Below, one piece after another: positions 52,935 through 60,465 of a stretch of 64,000 bases of DNA. The position numbers and the translations under genes are program-made. The notes below the pieces were generated by a model. It made no database searches. It was given only the letters and a program-made list of their open reading frames with translations, and had not been told where the DNA came from. Origin of the DNA: Devosia marina (GTDB taxonomy: Bacteria > Pseudomonadota > Alphaproteobacteria > Rhizobiales > Devosiaceae); assembly GCF_009758415.1 (NCBI RefSeq), contig NZ_WQRF01000003.1:186001-250000 (forward strand), written 5' to 3'. Every line of letters starts with the position of its first letter. Positions within the stretch are counted from its first letter, which is position 1.

Positions 52935-53815
52935 CGGGTGGCCTCCCGCTTGCGCTGTTGCCACACGGTAAGGGCAACCAATGGAATGAAGACGACCAGG
53001 GTAATGACCAGCATCATTACGGCGGCCGCCGAGGCGTAGCCAAGATTGGACTTGGCCGAGAGAGCATTGATGGTGAAATAGGCCGGCACCCAAGTGCTCT
53101 GTCCCGGCCCGCCATTGGTCATCGCCACCACAACGTCATAGGCCTTGATGACCCCCAGCGAGAGCAGGATGGCACAGGTAATGAAGGTGAACTTCATCAT
53201 CGGGATGATGATTTCGATATAGACCCGCCAGAGCGGCACGCCATCAAGCTTGGCCGCACTCCAGATTTCGGTGTTGATCCCTTTCAGGCCTGCCAGCATC
53301 AGCGCCATGTAAAAACCGGCCGATTGCCAGACGGAAGCCAGAATGATCGCATACATGGCCGTATCGCCTTGGGCGAGCCAGTTGAAATCGACCTCCCAAC
53401 CCAGGCTGCGCAGGAAGCTCTGCGCACCCAGAGTGGGATTGAGGATCCAGCGCCATGCGGCGCCGGTAACGATCAGCGAGACGGCCAGCGGATAAAGAAA
53501 GACCGTACGAAAGAAACTTTCGCCGCGCTTTTCCTTGTCGATCATCGCCGCGAGAATGAAGCCGAAGACAATGGCCAGCGCACTGCCCAGACCGAGCACG
53601 ATCAGGTTGCGGAGCGAAATTTCCCACCCAGCATCGCGGAACAGACGGTCATACTGACGCCCCCATTCCGACCAGTCGATGCCGTATTCGGGCAGACGGC
53701 GGCTACGCGTGAAGGACAGATAAATGGTCCAGCCAATTGACCCGACAAAGGCCACGGCTGTGATTGCCAGGGCCGGCGTCAGGGCAAGTTGGGGCGCAAT
53801 GCGACTCCAGCGCAT
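52931..53815 (-). CDS. CUT1 ABC importer permease (MalF-like)
   Basis: A 294-residue permease, with EAA loop SAAKLDGVPLWRVYIEIIIP and a typical N-terminus APQLALTPALAITAVAFVGS. First gene of the importer operon; it is transcribed divergently from the aldo/keto reductase gene, with 171 bases between the two start codons that hold an operator-like motif. Confidence 0.92.
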   Translation of the reverse strand: MRWSRIAPQLALTPALAITAVAFVGSIGWTIYLSFTRSRRLPEYGIDWSEWGRQYDRLFRDAGWEISLRNLIVLGLGSALAIVFGFILAAMIDKEKRGESFFRTVFLYPLAVSLIVTGAAWRWILNPTLGAQSFLRSLGWEVDFNWLAQGDTAMYAIILASVWQSAGFYMALMLAGLKGINTEIWSAAKLDGVPLWRVYIEIIIPMMKFTFITCAILLSLGVIKAYDVVVAMTNGGPGQSTWVPAYFTINALSAKSNLGYASAAAVMMLVITLVVFIPLVALTVWQQRKREATR

Positions 53816-53870
53816 GAAACTCCTCCCATTAACCCGGTCGCCCTTGTGTGCAGAGTTCTCTTCCGGGTGT

Positions 53871-53885
53871 TGTATTATCGTTAAT
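53871..53885 (-). promoter_or_regulatory. LacI-type operator candidate, importer/reductase divergent promoter
   Basis: The minus strand reads ATTAACGATAATACA, identical at 14 of 15 positions to the site at 54846-54860 on the plus strand. The central CG is usual for LacI-family operators. The likely partner is the regulator at 55393-56412. Confidence 0.55.
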
Positions 53886-53986
53886 CTAAAGGCATAATTC
53901 GCTGAACGTCAACTGGCCAAGTGGAAAAATGCAGCAAGCGCGCACCTGAAGACTACGAAAGTCACGCGCTTAGGGAGGAATTAATT

Positions 53987-54799
53987 ATGAAAATTCAAGA
54001 AGTTATGCCGCGCCTCGGTTTTGGCACTTATGGGCGCTGGAAGGCCGAAGGCATCGAAGCCATCCTGTGCGCACTGGAAACAGGCTACCGCCATCTGGAC
54101 ACCGCCCAGACCTATGACACCGAAACCGAAGTAGGAACAGCGCTCGAGCAGTCTGGCCTAGCGCGTGCCGAAATCTTCCTCACCACCAAGATCTCGACGG
54201 ACAATTATGCCGAAGGCCGGCTGATTCCATCACTGGAAACCAGCCTGTCCCACCTGGGAGTCGATCAGGTGGATCTAACCCTGTTGCACTGGCCCTCCCC
54301 CAATGGCGCCCAGCCGCTGGCGGCCTATCTCGAACCCCTTCTGGATGCGCAGGATCGCGGACTGACCAAGTATATTGGAGTCTCGAACTTTACCATCGCC
54401 CTGCTTGACCAGGCCCGTTCGATTGCCGGTGAAGGACGCATTGCAACCAATCAGGTCGAACTCAACCCATTCATTCAGAACAAAAAACTGGCGCAGTACT
54501 GTGCCGATCACGGCATTATGGTGACATGCTATCAACCGATCGCACACGGACGACTGGGCGATGATCCCGTGCTGGTCGACACGGCGAGCCGTTATGATGC
54601 CAGCCCCGAGCAGCTCGCCCTCGCATTTGAACTGGCCAAGGGCTATGCGGCCATCCCCACCTCCGGAAAGCGCGAACGAATTGCCTCCAATTTCGCGGCC
54701 CTGCACCTCAAATTGTCACCTGAAGACATCGCGCTGATCGAGACTCGGGATCGCAACCTGAGGGCCATCGCACCCGACTGGGGGCCAGACTGGGACTAG
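53987..54799 (+). CDS. Aldo/keto reductase (2,5-diketogluconate reductase-like)
   Basis: A 270-residue NADPH-dependent aldo/keto reductase. The tetrad is visible: Asp in YRHLDTAQTYDTE, Tyr in the same segment, Lys in FLTTKIS and His in TLLHWPSP. The NADP-binding end is AAIPTSGKRERIASNF. ATG 53987 follows AGGGAGGAATTAATT. It probably reduces a keto sugar in the pathway fed by the CUT1 importer opposite it. Confidence 0.9.
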   Translation: MKIQEVMPRLGFGTYGRWKAEGIEAILCALETGYRHLDTAQTYDTETEVGTALEQSGLARAEIFLTTKISTDNYAEGRLIPSLETSLSHLGVDQVDLTLLHWPSPNGAQPLAAYLEPLLDAQDRGLTKYIGVSNFTIALLDQARSIAGEGRIATNQVELNPFIQNKKLAQYCADHGIMVTCYQPIAHGRLGDDPVLVDTASRYDASPEQLALAFELAKGYAAIPTSGKRERIASNFAALHLKLSPEDIALIETRDRNLRAIAPDWGPDWD

Positions 54800-54845
54800 C
54801 CTCAGCACGTTGACACGCTAAATTCAAACTGCCATGACGCGACGT

Positions 54846-54860
54846 ATTAACGATCATACA
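54846..54860 (+). promoter_or_regulatory. LacI-type operator candidate upstream of the VOC gene
   Basis: ATTAACGATCATACA matches the 53871-53885 site at 14 of 15 positions. With flanks, GTATTAAC-GATCATAC is an imperfect palindrome. It lies 54 bases upstream of the VOC start. Confidence 0.55.
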
Positions 54861-54913
54861 ACGTCAGTGAAGCTGACCTTGTTTACAACGGCCTGAAGGG
54901 TCAGGAGGATATC

Positions 54914-55354
54914 ATGCTTGGTGTTGTCGGCATTGGCCACGTAGCGATCAAGGTCACCGATCTGGAACGGTCGCTGGACTTTTATCGCGACCGCCTCGGC
55001 TTTCCGGAAATGTTGCGCCTTAAGCACGACAATGGCGAGACCTGGCTGGTCTATTTGCGCATCACCGATGATCAATATCTCGAAATTTTTCCCGGCGCCG
55101 AGAATGACCGCGCCCCTGGCTGGGATGCCAACGGCGTGAACCACATGTGTTTCACGATTGAAGATCTGGACGGCACGACCGAGCGGATCAAGGCGGCCGG
55201 TATTGCCCTGACCTCCGAGATTAAGCCGGGCCTTGATGGCAACCGCCAAGCCTGGATCGAGGACCCGGACGGGAACCGGATCGAATTAATGGAAATGGCG
55301 CAAGACTGCCTGCAATTACAGGCCATTCGCCGCTTGCACCAAGAGCGCGCGTAA
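54914..55354 (+). CDS. VOC (lactoylglutathione lyase-like) protein
   Basis: A 146-residue VOC module starting MLGVVGIGHVAIKVTDLERS after GGAGG. His in GIGHVAIK, Glu in YLEIFPG, His in GVNHMCFTIEDL and Glu in RIELMEM are the four metal ligands of glyoxalase I-type enzymes. It is followed after 38 bases by the LacI regulator. In a sugar operon it may act on a keto- or enol-sugar. Confidence 0.88.
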   Translation: MLGVVGIGHVAIKVTDLERSLDFYRDRLGFPEMLRLKHDNGETWLVYLRITDDQYLEIFPGAENDRAPGWDANGVNHMCFTIEDLDGTTERIKAAGIALTSEIKPGLDGNRQAWIEDPDGNRIELMEMAQDCLQLQAIRRLHQERA

Positions 55355-55392
55355 TCCATTCAATCAAACCGAAAGTTGGGGGGTGGCACACC

Positions 55393-56412
55393 TTGGGCAG
55401 ACCGATTGTTCGACTAAAGGATGTTGCCGACAAGACCGGTTTCTCTGTGAACACGGTCAGTCTGGCCTTGCGCGGCAGCCCCCGCATTCCCGAGGACACC
55501 GCCATGCGCATCCGCGACGCGGCGCGTGCCCTCAACTACATGCCCAATCAGGTGGCCAAGTCCCTGGTCAGCCGCGAGACCAAGACAATCGGGCTGGTGT
55601 TGACCGACATCACCAACCCGGCCTTGACCCAGGCCGCCCAGTCCATCGAGCTGGCCTTGGCCGAGCTGGGCTATTCCACCTTGTTTGCCACGTCCAACAA
55701 TGATTTGGAGGAGGAAAAGCGGGTCATCGCCATGTTCCAGTCCCGCCAGGTGGATGGCATGCTGATTTACCCGCGCAGCCACCGGGAGCTCGATCATATC
55801 CGGCAATTGCGTCGCGCCAATTATCCGGTGGTGCTGCTCGTGGCCGACCCCGATGCCGGGGTCGATGCAGTCTCGATCGACGAGCGGCGCGGCGCCTATC
55901 GGGCCGTCCGCCACCTGATCGATATCGGGCACAAGCGGATTGGCATCATCGACAGCGCCAATCTCCTGGGCAATCATGAAAAGCGCGAGGGCTACGACGC
56001 TGCCCTGCATGAGGCCAATATCGCGGTTGACCCCCAGCTGTCGGCCGATCCGCAGGGGCACTCGGTCATTCGCGGTTACTGGGCCATGGACAAGCTGATG
56101 CGCCTTTCCCAGCGGCCATCCGCCGTGTTCGCTGCCAACGACTCCCTTGCCATCGGCGCCCTGCGCTGGACACAGAAGAACGGATTGCGCGTCCCCGAGG
56201 ACGTCGCCATTGTTGGCTTCGACAATATCGAATTTGCCGAACACGCCGCGACACCACTGACCAGCGTCAACTACGAAATCCGGCTGGTGACCGATCTGGC
56301 CGTGGCACGCCTGATCGAATTGATCGGCACTGAAGGCGCCCTGCCCGAGCCCAGCGTCACCCTGATCGACCCCGAACTGATCGTCAGGGAAAGCACACAT
56401 CGGCGCAGCTGA
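55393..56412 (+). CDS. LacI-family regulator of the second CUT1 cluster
   Basis: A 339-residue regulator: helix-turn-helix RLKDVADKTGFSVNTVSLAL, hinge LNYMPNQVAKSLVSRETKTI, then a ligand-binding domain (FATSNNDLEEEKRVIAMFQS, AVFAANDSLAIGALRWTQKN, VAIVGFDNIEFAEHAATPL). The start is TTG 55393 behind a G-rich site. Located within the cluster it should control. Confidence 0.92.
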   Translation: MGRPIVRLKDVADKTGFSVNTVSLALRGSPRIPEDTAMRIRDAARALNYMPNQVAKSLVSRETKTIGLVLTDITNPALTQAAQSIELALAELGYSTLFATSNNDLEEEKRVIAMFQSRQVDGMLIYPRSHRELDHIRQLRRANYPVVLLVADPDAGVDAVSIDERRGAYRAVRHLIDIGHKRIGIIDSANLLGNHEKREGYDAALHEANIAVDPQLSADPQGHSVIRGYWAMDKLMRLSQRPSAVFAANDSLAIGALRWTQKNGLRVPEDVAIVGFDNIEFAEHAATPLTSVNYEIRLVTDLAVARLIELIGTEGALPEPSVTLIDPELIVRESTHRRS

Positions 56413-56691
56413 TACCGCCAAACACAAGCCAGCACGCGACCGATCCTCGCCTCGCAGCACGCGCTCCAAGCTGCAAACGGCGCCGTCCCGGCTTGCCCGT
56501 CGCTCAGGCAACCTCCAGGCCGAGTATCCTTGCTTCTGCAGTCAATAACCCGGCGCCTCGGTTTCCCAGAGGGCATTGGGCAACCCAGCCCATCACCGAC
56601 GTCATTTTCTCATGCGCCTGTAATTTGCCTGTCCCCACGACCCCGTAAAGGCTTGTTCGCATGCGCGTGCACCGACATCCCATCGGGCGCT
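56413..56691. other. Non-coding stretch at the edge of a gene-debris region
   Basis: 279 bases between the LacI stop and the remnant of a family-5 binding protein. I see no gene, RNA or repeat that I can support. Confidence 0.4.
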
Positions 56692-56892
56692 TTATCGGGG
56701 TTTCAGTGGAGCGGGCTGGAAGGGTACGCCCTGCCCCAGATAGACCGCGTCGATGATTTCCTGGCGATTGATGGTATGCGAGAGGCCGGCGCGGAAATCC
56801 TCGGAACCATGCACTTCGGCCTTGATCGAGTCGGGATGGTTGACCGGCAGACCCCTAACGTCAGTGTTTTGGACGCAGCTCGTGGCGGGCAC
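56692..56892 (-). pseudogene. Fragment of a family-5 periplasmic binding protein
   Basis: About 50 codons read HPDSIKAEVHGSEDFRAGLS and HTINRQEIIDAVYLGQG, the conserved middle of family-5 binding proteins where residues select their next helix. There is no start, signal peptide or C-terminal domain. It abuts an oppositely oriented HAD fragment, so it is a remnant. Confidence 0.7.
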
Positions 56893-56909
56893 GAGGTCGT
56901 AGTCGCCGG

Positions 56910-57242
56910 CATTTCGAGGTCAAGGTGATTTCGGAAGCCGAAGGCTGCCAGAAGCCGGACTGCCGCATGTTCGAGGCGGCGCTGGAGGGCATGGGATTGG
57001 GACCCGATGACGCTGGAAGCGTTGTCATGGTCGGCAATCATCTTGAACGCGACATGGGCAGCGCCAACCAGCTCGGTATCATCAGCATCTGGCGGAGCTG
57101 CTCGCATCGGCGCAGCCGGGTGCCGGCACATGCAGACGAAGTGCCGCGCTATACCATCCGCGCCCAGGGTGAACTGCCTGGACTGCTGGCACAAATCGAG
57201 CGACAGATGGCGCGCGCCAGGCACAATCCCGCCCTGGCCTGA
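56910..57242 (+). pseudogene. C-terminal fragment of a HAD hydrolase
   Basis: The frame reads HFEVKVISEAEGCQKPDCRM, then VVMVGNHLERDMGSANQLG and VPRYTIRAQGELPGLLAQIE. This is the last 110 residues of a HAD hydrolase, with motif III lysine and motif IV but no nucleophile motif. It is similar to residues 305-400 of the fusion protein at 36607-37839. A GTG at 56925 could start translation, but the product would be inactive. Confidence 0.75.
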
Positions 57243-57276
57243 TTGACACCGTACCATCGGACTTGGGGAAGAAGCG

Positions 57277-58287
57277 ATGCTGAGACTAGGCGTGATCGGA
57301 GCGGGCCTGAAGGCTGCGGATTATGCGCGGAGCTGGGCAAGCATGGCCGAGGTTTCCATCGATGCCATGGCGGAAGTCAGTGCCACCCCCCGCGACCGTT
57401 TCGCCGCCACCTGTGTGGCCGCGGGAGCCGCCACACCACGCGCCTATGAGAGCGCCGAGGCCATGTTGACCGCCGAGGCGGGCCGGCTTGACGCGGTCTA
57501 TGTCTCTACCCCGCATGCTTTTCACGCCCGGAACGCGCTGTCTGTCCTGGCCGCCGGACTCGACCTGTTGCTGGAAAAGCCGATGGTGACGACCGTGCCC
57601 GAGGCACTGGCGCTGGAGGCCGAACAGGCCCGCACCGGCAAGACCGTCGTCATCGCCTTTCAAGGGGGATTGTCACCGCTGGTGCATGACACCCGCCGGC
57701 GGGCACAGGCCGGTGAATTCGGCGAATTGGTCAGCGTCTCGGCCACCATTTGGGAGGGCTGGAAGAAAAGCTATACCGGCAATTGGAAGCAGGTGCCGGA
57801 GATTGCGGGCGGCGGCTTCATGTTCGATACCGGCGCGCATATGATGAACACGGTCTGCGTCCTGGCTGACAGCCCTTTTGCCCGCCTCTCGGCCTATATG
57901 GACAACCGCGGCATCGCGGTGGATTTGGCGGCAGCCGTGGCCGGTCGGCTTGAAAACGGTGCCCTCGTGACCCTCAACGCGGCCGGCGAAGGCCCAGATA
58001 GCTGTGCCTCGTCCATCACCTTCTTCTATTCGCAGGCCATTGTTGCCATCGATGCCTGGGGCGGCTGGCGGCAGATTTCCCGCGACGGCGTTGCCGGGCA
58101 ACGCGAGACGCAGGAAACCCGTGCCACGCCAATGCAGACCTTCCTTGCCGTGCGCAGCGGCACCCTGGAAAACCCGTCCACCGTCGCCAATGGCGTGCGG
58201 TTCGCCCGGCTGTGGGACGCCATCAAGGCCTCAGCCGCACAGGATGGCGTGCCGGTTGACCCGCGCACCACCTTGCCCGGCACATAG
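57277..58287 (+). CDS. Gfo/Idh/MocA-family dehydrogenase
   Basis: A 336-residue NAD(P)-dependent oxidoreductase. The Rossmann motif is LRLGVIGAGLKAADYA, the EKP motif is LLLEKPMVTT, and the substrate-side GGGFMFDTGAHMMNT holds the catalytic Asp and His. The family oxidises inositol, glucose-type sugars or their derivatives. It lies downstream of the LacI gene, across the debris region, and probably belonged to the same sugar pathway. Confidence 0.9.
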   Translation: MLRLGVIGAGLKAADYARSWASMAEVSIDAMAEVSATPRDRFAATCVAAGAATPRAYESAEAMLTAEAGRLDAVYVSTPHAFHARNALSVLAAGLDLLLEKPMVTTVPEALALEAEQARTGKTVVIAFQGGLSPLVHDTRRRAQAGEFGELVSVSATIWEGWKKSYTGNWKQVPEIAGGGFMFDTGAHMMNTVCVLADSPFARLSAYMDNRGIAVDLAAAVAGRLENGALVTLNAAGEGPDSCASSITFFYSQAIVAIDAWGGWRQISRDGVAGQRETQETRATPMQTFLAVRSGTLENPSTVANGVRFARLWDAIKASAAQDGVPVDPRTTLPGT

Positions 58288-58633
58288 CAACTCCGATCCA
58301 CGCATTGCCACCCAGCCTTGCCGTCCACGCGACCGGACAGCCGCCATTTTCTTGCCCGGATCCCAACAGACCTGAAATCGGCTCGGGTTCCCACACGGGG
58401 AAATGCCCATGCGTCACAAACCGTGGTCCAGTCACACAGCGGCAGCCTCTCTCCAGGGGAAAATTTGCAGTTCGGCACCGAAACGGCGCGCCGCTCAGAA
58501 CAAAACTGCGAACACCTACTGCATTGAAATCAATAGATAAATCTGCTCCGCCACTGATTCCATGCTTCGCTTAAGCCCCTCCCAGTCTGAAATGGGGCCG
58601 CCAGCGAACTGTCCGGTTCTGGCAGAGATTGAC
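58288..58633. other. Non-coding stretch before the IS3 remnant
   Basis: 346 bases with no supported gene; composition becomes more AT-rich towards the right, where transposase debris begins. It may hold older IS sequence that is no longer recognisable. Confidence 0.4.
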
Positions 58634-58771
58634 GCCTGGCGGCCACGGTCGAGCAGTTCGTGAAAGAAGTTGATTCCTACATCCGATGGTACAATGAGAA
58701 ACGCATCAAAGTATCCCTTGGCTCTCTTAACCCCGGCGAATACCGCCAAAGGCCTCGCATTACAGCATAAC
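58634..58771 (+). pseudogene. C-terminal fragment of an IS3-family transposase
   Basis: The frame reads VEQFVKEVDSYIRWYNEKRI then KVSLGSLNPGEYRQR and stops with TAA at 58769-58771. The YIRWYNEKRI-K-SLG pattern is the end of the DDE integrase domain of IS3-family OrfB. An in-frame stop lies upstream at 58631. The right terminal repeat of the element probably lies in the following 30 bases (GGTCCAAGTTTTCGTCCGCA). Confidence 0.85.
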
Positions 58772-58806
58772 CGGTCCAAGTTTTCGTCCGCATCCCCCCG
58801 GGGCAC

Positions 58807-58971
58807 TTCTCGCCGGAAATCAACAGCAATGGAAAGTCCATTGTCGTTAGGATCAATGATCGAGGTCCCTACGTTGGCAAGCGCGTGATCGACCTGCCTC
58901 GAAGCGCGGCCGGTGCGCTTGATATGATCGGCCCCGGCACTGCCGACGTGACGATAGAGGTCCTGACTTGA
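58807..58971 (+). pseudogene. rlpA: C-terminal fragment of RlpA-like septal lipoprotein
   Basis: The frame reads FSPEINSNGKSIVVRINDRG, then PYVGKRVIDLPRSAAGALDM and IGPGTADVTIEVLT, ending in TGA at 58969-58971. This is the double-psi beta-barrel end of RlpA, including the RINDRGPY signature. The N-terminal part is missing, replaced by the IS3 remnant. The debris suggests that insertion or deletion removed the rest. Confidence 0.8.
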
Positions 58972-59225
58972 GCCCCAAGGCAAAAACAAGGACGCAATCC
59001 AGCCCGGCCCCGCGCCGGGCGCTCTAGGTCTACACAGCCGCACCGCCAGTTGGCCGGCGCCAGAGCTGTCTCTATCTTGCCAGCCCCTATCGGCGTTTCC
59101 CCCTAGTCGCGGATGAAATGCTTGTAGGCCAGATCAGCCGCTCGGATACCATCAAGGCGCTCATCAAGTCCTGGCCTCGGCAGTCATTGGCCGGGGCTGG
59201 CATGACGGGCCACCCTGGAGCCAGT

Positions 59226-60461
59226 TCACCTTGTCTGACGCGGAGCGATCATCGTACCGTCCTCCAGCCCGGAAGGCGGATAAAGGACCACGCGCTCGCC
59301 GGCCTCCAGTCCGCCGACGACTTCGGCGAACGTTCCATTGTTTCGTCCCGGCTCGAGGCGGTGCAAGCTGGCCGTGCCGTCCCGGTCAACGAACACCGAC
59401 CAGACTTCGCCGGACCGGAACAGGGCGCTGGAGGGAACACGGATGACCTCGTCTGCTTGCCAAACAACGATCCGCGCCTCGATCCGATAACCATGCCCAA
59501 TCGCGTCGCGTTCGTCGGGCGGACCGGTCAGGGTGATTGTCACGGGCACTCTTTGCTCCTCGACGCCAAGCGCCGAGAATTTGGTAATGGCAAAAGGATC
59601 AATGCGTGACACCTGCCCCTGAAGCGGGACAGGCCCACCCCAATCATCAATGATGGCGCGGTCGCCAATATTTACCTGCACCGCATCAGAGGAAATCAGC
59701 TCGACAACGACTTCGAGTTCTCCATCGATATCACCAATCTCCATGATCGGGGCGCCTGCGGGCAGGGTGGTCTCGCTTTGCTGCATGATGCGCAGGATAC
59801 GTCCGTCCGCCGGGGCTAGCAGTGGGATGCCACCACCGTTGCCTGTTCCCATCGTCGAGAACGTGTTCTGTTCGCCGAACTCCACCAGCTGCGCACGCGC
59901 ATTGGCAACTTCGGCCTCGCGCATGGAGATGGCCGCCTCGGCCGTTTCCACTGCTGCTTCGGCAACCCGGAAACCCTGCTCCGTTCGCTCATAGGCGGCG
60001 CTGCTGATCAGCCCCCGTTCTGAAAGCTGGACGGACCGTTCGAGTTCCGCTGCAGCCAGGTCGCGACCGGCGAGCGCAGCATTCAGGTCTGCCTTGGCGA
60101 CCCGCAAGGCTGCATCTGCCGCCTGCAGTCCGGCCTGCGCCTGCTCCCTTGTACGCACATCCATGGCCGAGGGGTTGATGGGCAGCATCTGCGCCACGAC
60201 CGTCTGCCCCCTGATGACCGGATCACCGGGATTAACCTCCACCCGTTGCAGACGTCCGGCAATTGGAGTGGATACCACATAGGCCTCGCGGACCCGCGTG
60301 CGGCCTTCTTCATCAATGGTCACCATCATCGAGCCTCGGGTCACCTCGGCCAGATCAACCATCACCGGACGCGGCCAGAAGGCAGCGGCCAGGCCCGCGC
60401 CGATTAAGACAAGCACCACCAGGGTGACGATGAGACGCGAATGCTTTCTGGCTTTTGACAT
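59226..60461 (-). CDS. Periplasmic adaptor subunit of an efflux ABC system (HlyD/MacA-like)
   Basis: A 411-residue membrane-fusion protein: N-terminal anchor SRLIVTLVVLVLIGAGLAAA (residues 9-28), lipoyl-type half VVSTPIAGRLQRVEVNPGDP, a coiled-coil hairpin of about 110 residues (AQAGLQAADAALRVAKADLN), and second lipoyl half LLAPADGRILRIMQQSETTL. ATG 60461 is four bases after the permease stop. It links the ABC permease to the outer membrane or periplasmic substrate. Confidence 0.9.
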   Translation of the reverse strand: MSKARKHSRLIVTLVVLVLIGAGLAAAFWPRPVMVDLAEVTRGSMMVTIDEEGRTRVREAYVVSTPIAGRLQRVEVNPGDPVIRGQTVVAQMLPINPSAMDVRTREQAQAGLQAADAALRVAKADLNAALAGRDLAAAELERSVQLSERGLISSAAYERTEQGFRVAEAAVETAEAAISMREAEVANARAQLVEFGEQNTFSTMGTGNGGGIPLLAPADGRILRIMQQSETTLPAGAPIMEIGDIDGELEVVVELISSDAVQVNIGDRAIIDDWGGPVPLQGQVSRIDPFAITKFSALGVEEQRVPVTITLTGPPDERDAIGHGYRIEARIVVWQADEVIRVPSSALFRSGEVWSVFVDRDGTASLHRLEPGRNNGTFAEVVGGLEAGERVVLYPPSGLEDGTMIAPRQTR

Positions 60462-60465
60462 CTCA

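Noticed and set aside
57673..58101. Antisense open frame of 142 codons under the Gfo/Idh gene
   Set aside because: No initiation signal and no homology; the sense-strand dehydrogenase explains the sequence.
58516..59043. Minus-strand open frame of 175 codons
   Set aside because: It lies antisense to the IS3 and rlpA fragments, which are clearly coding on the plus strand.
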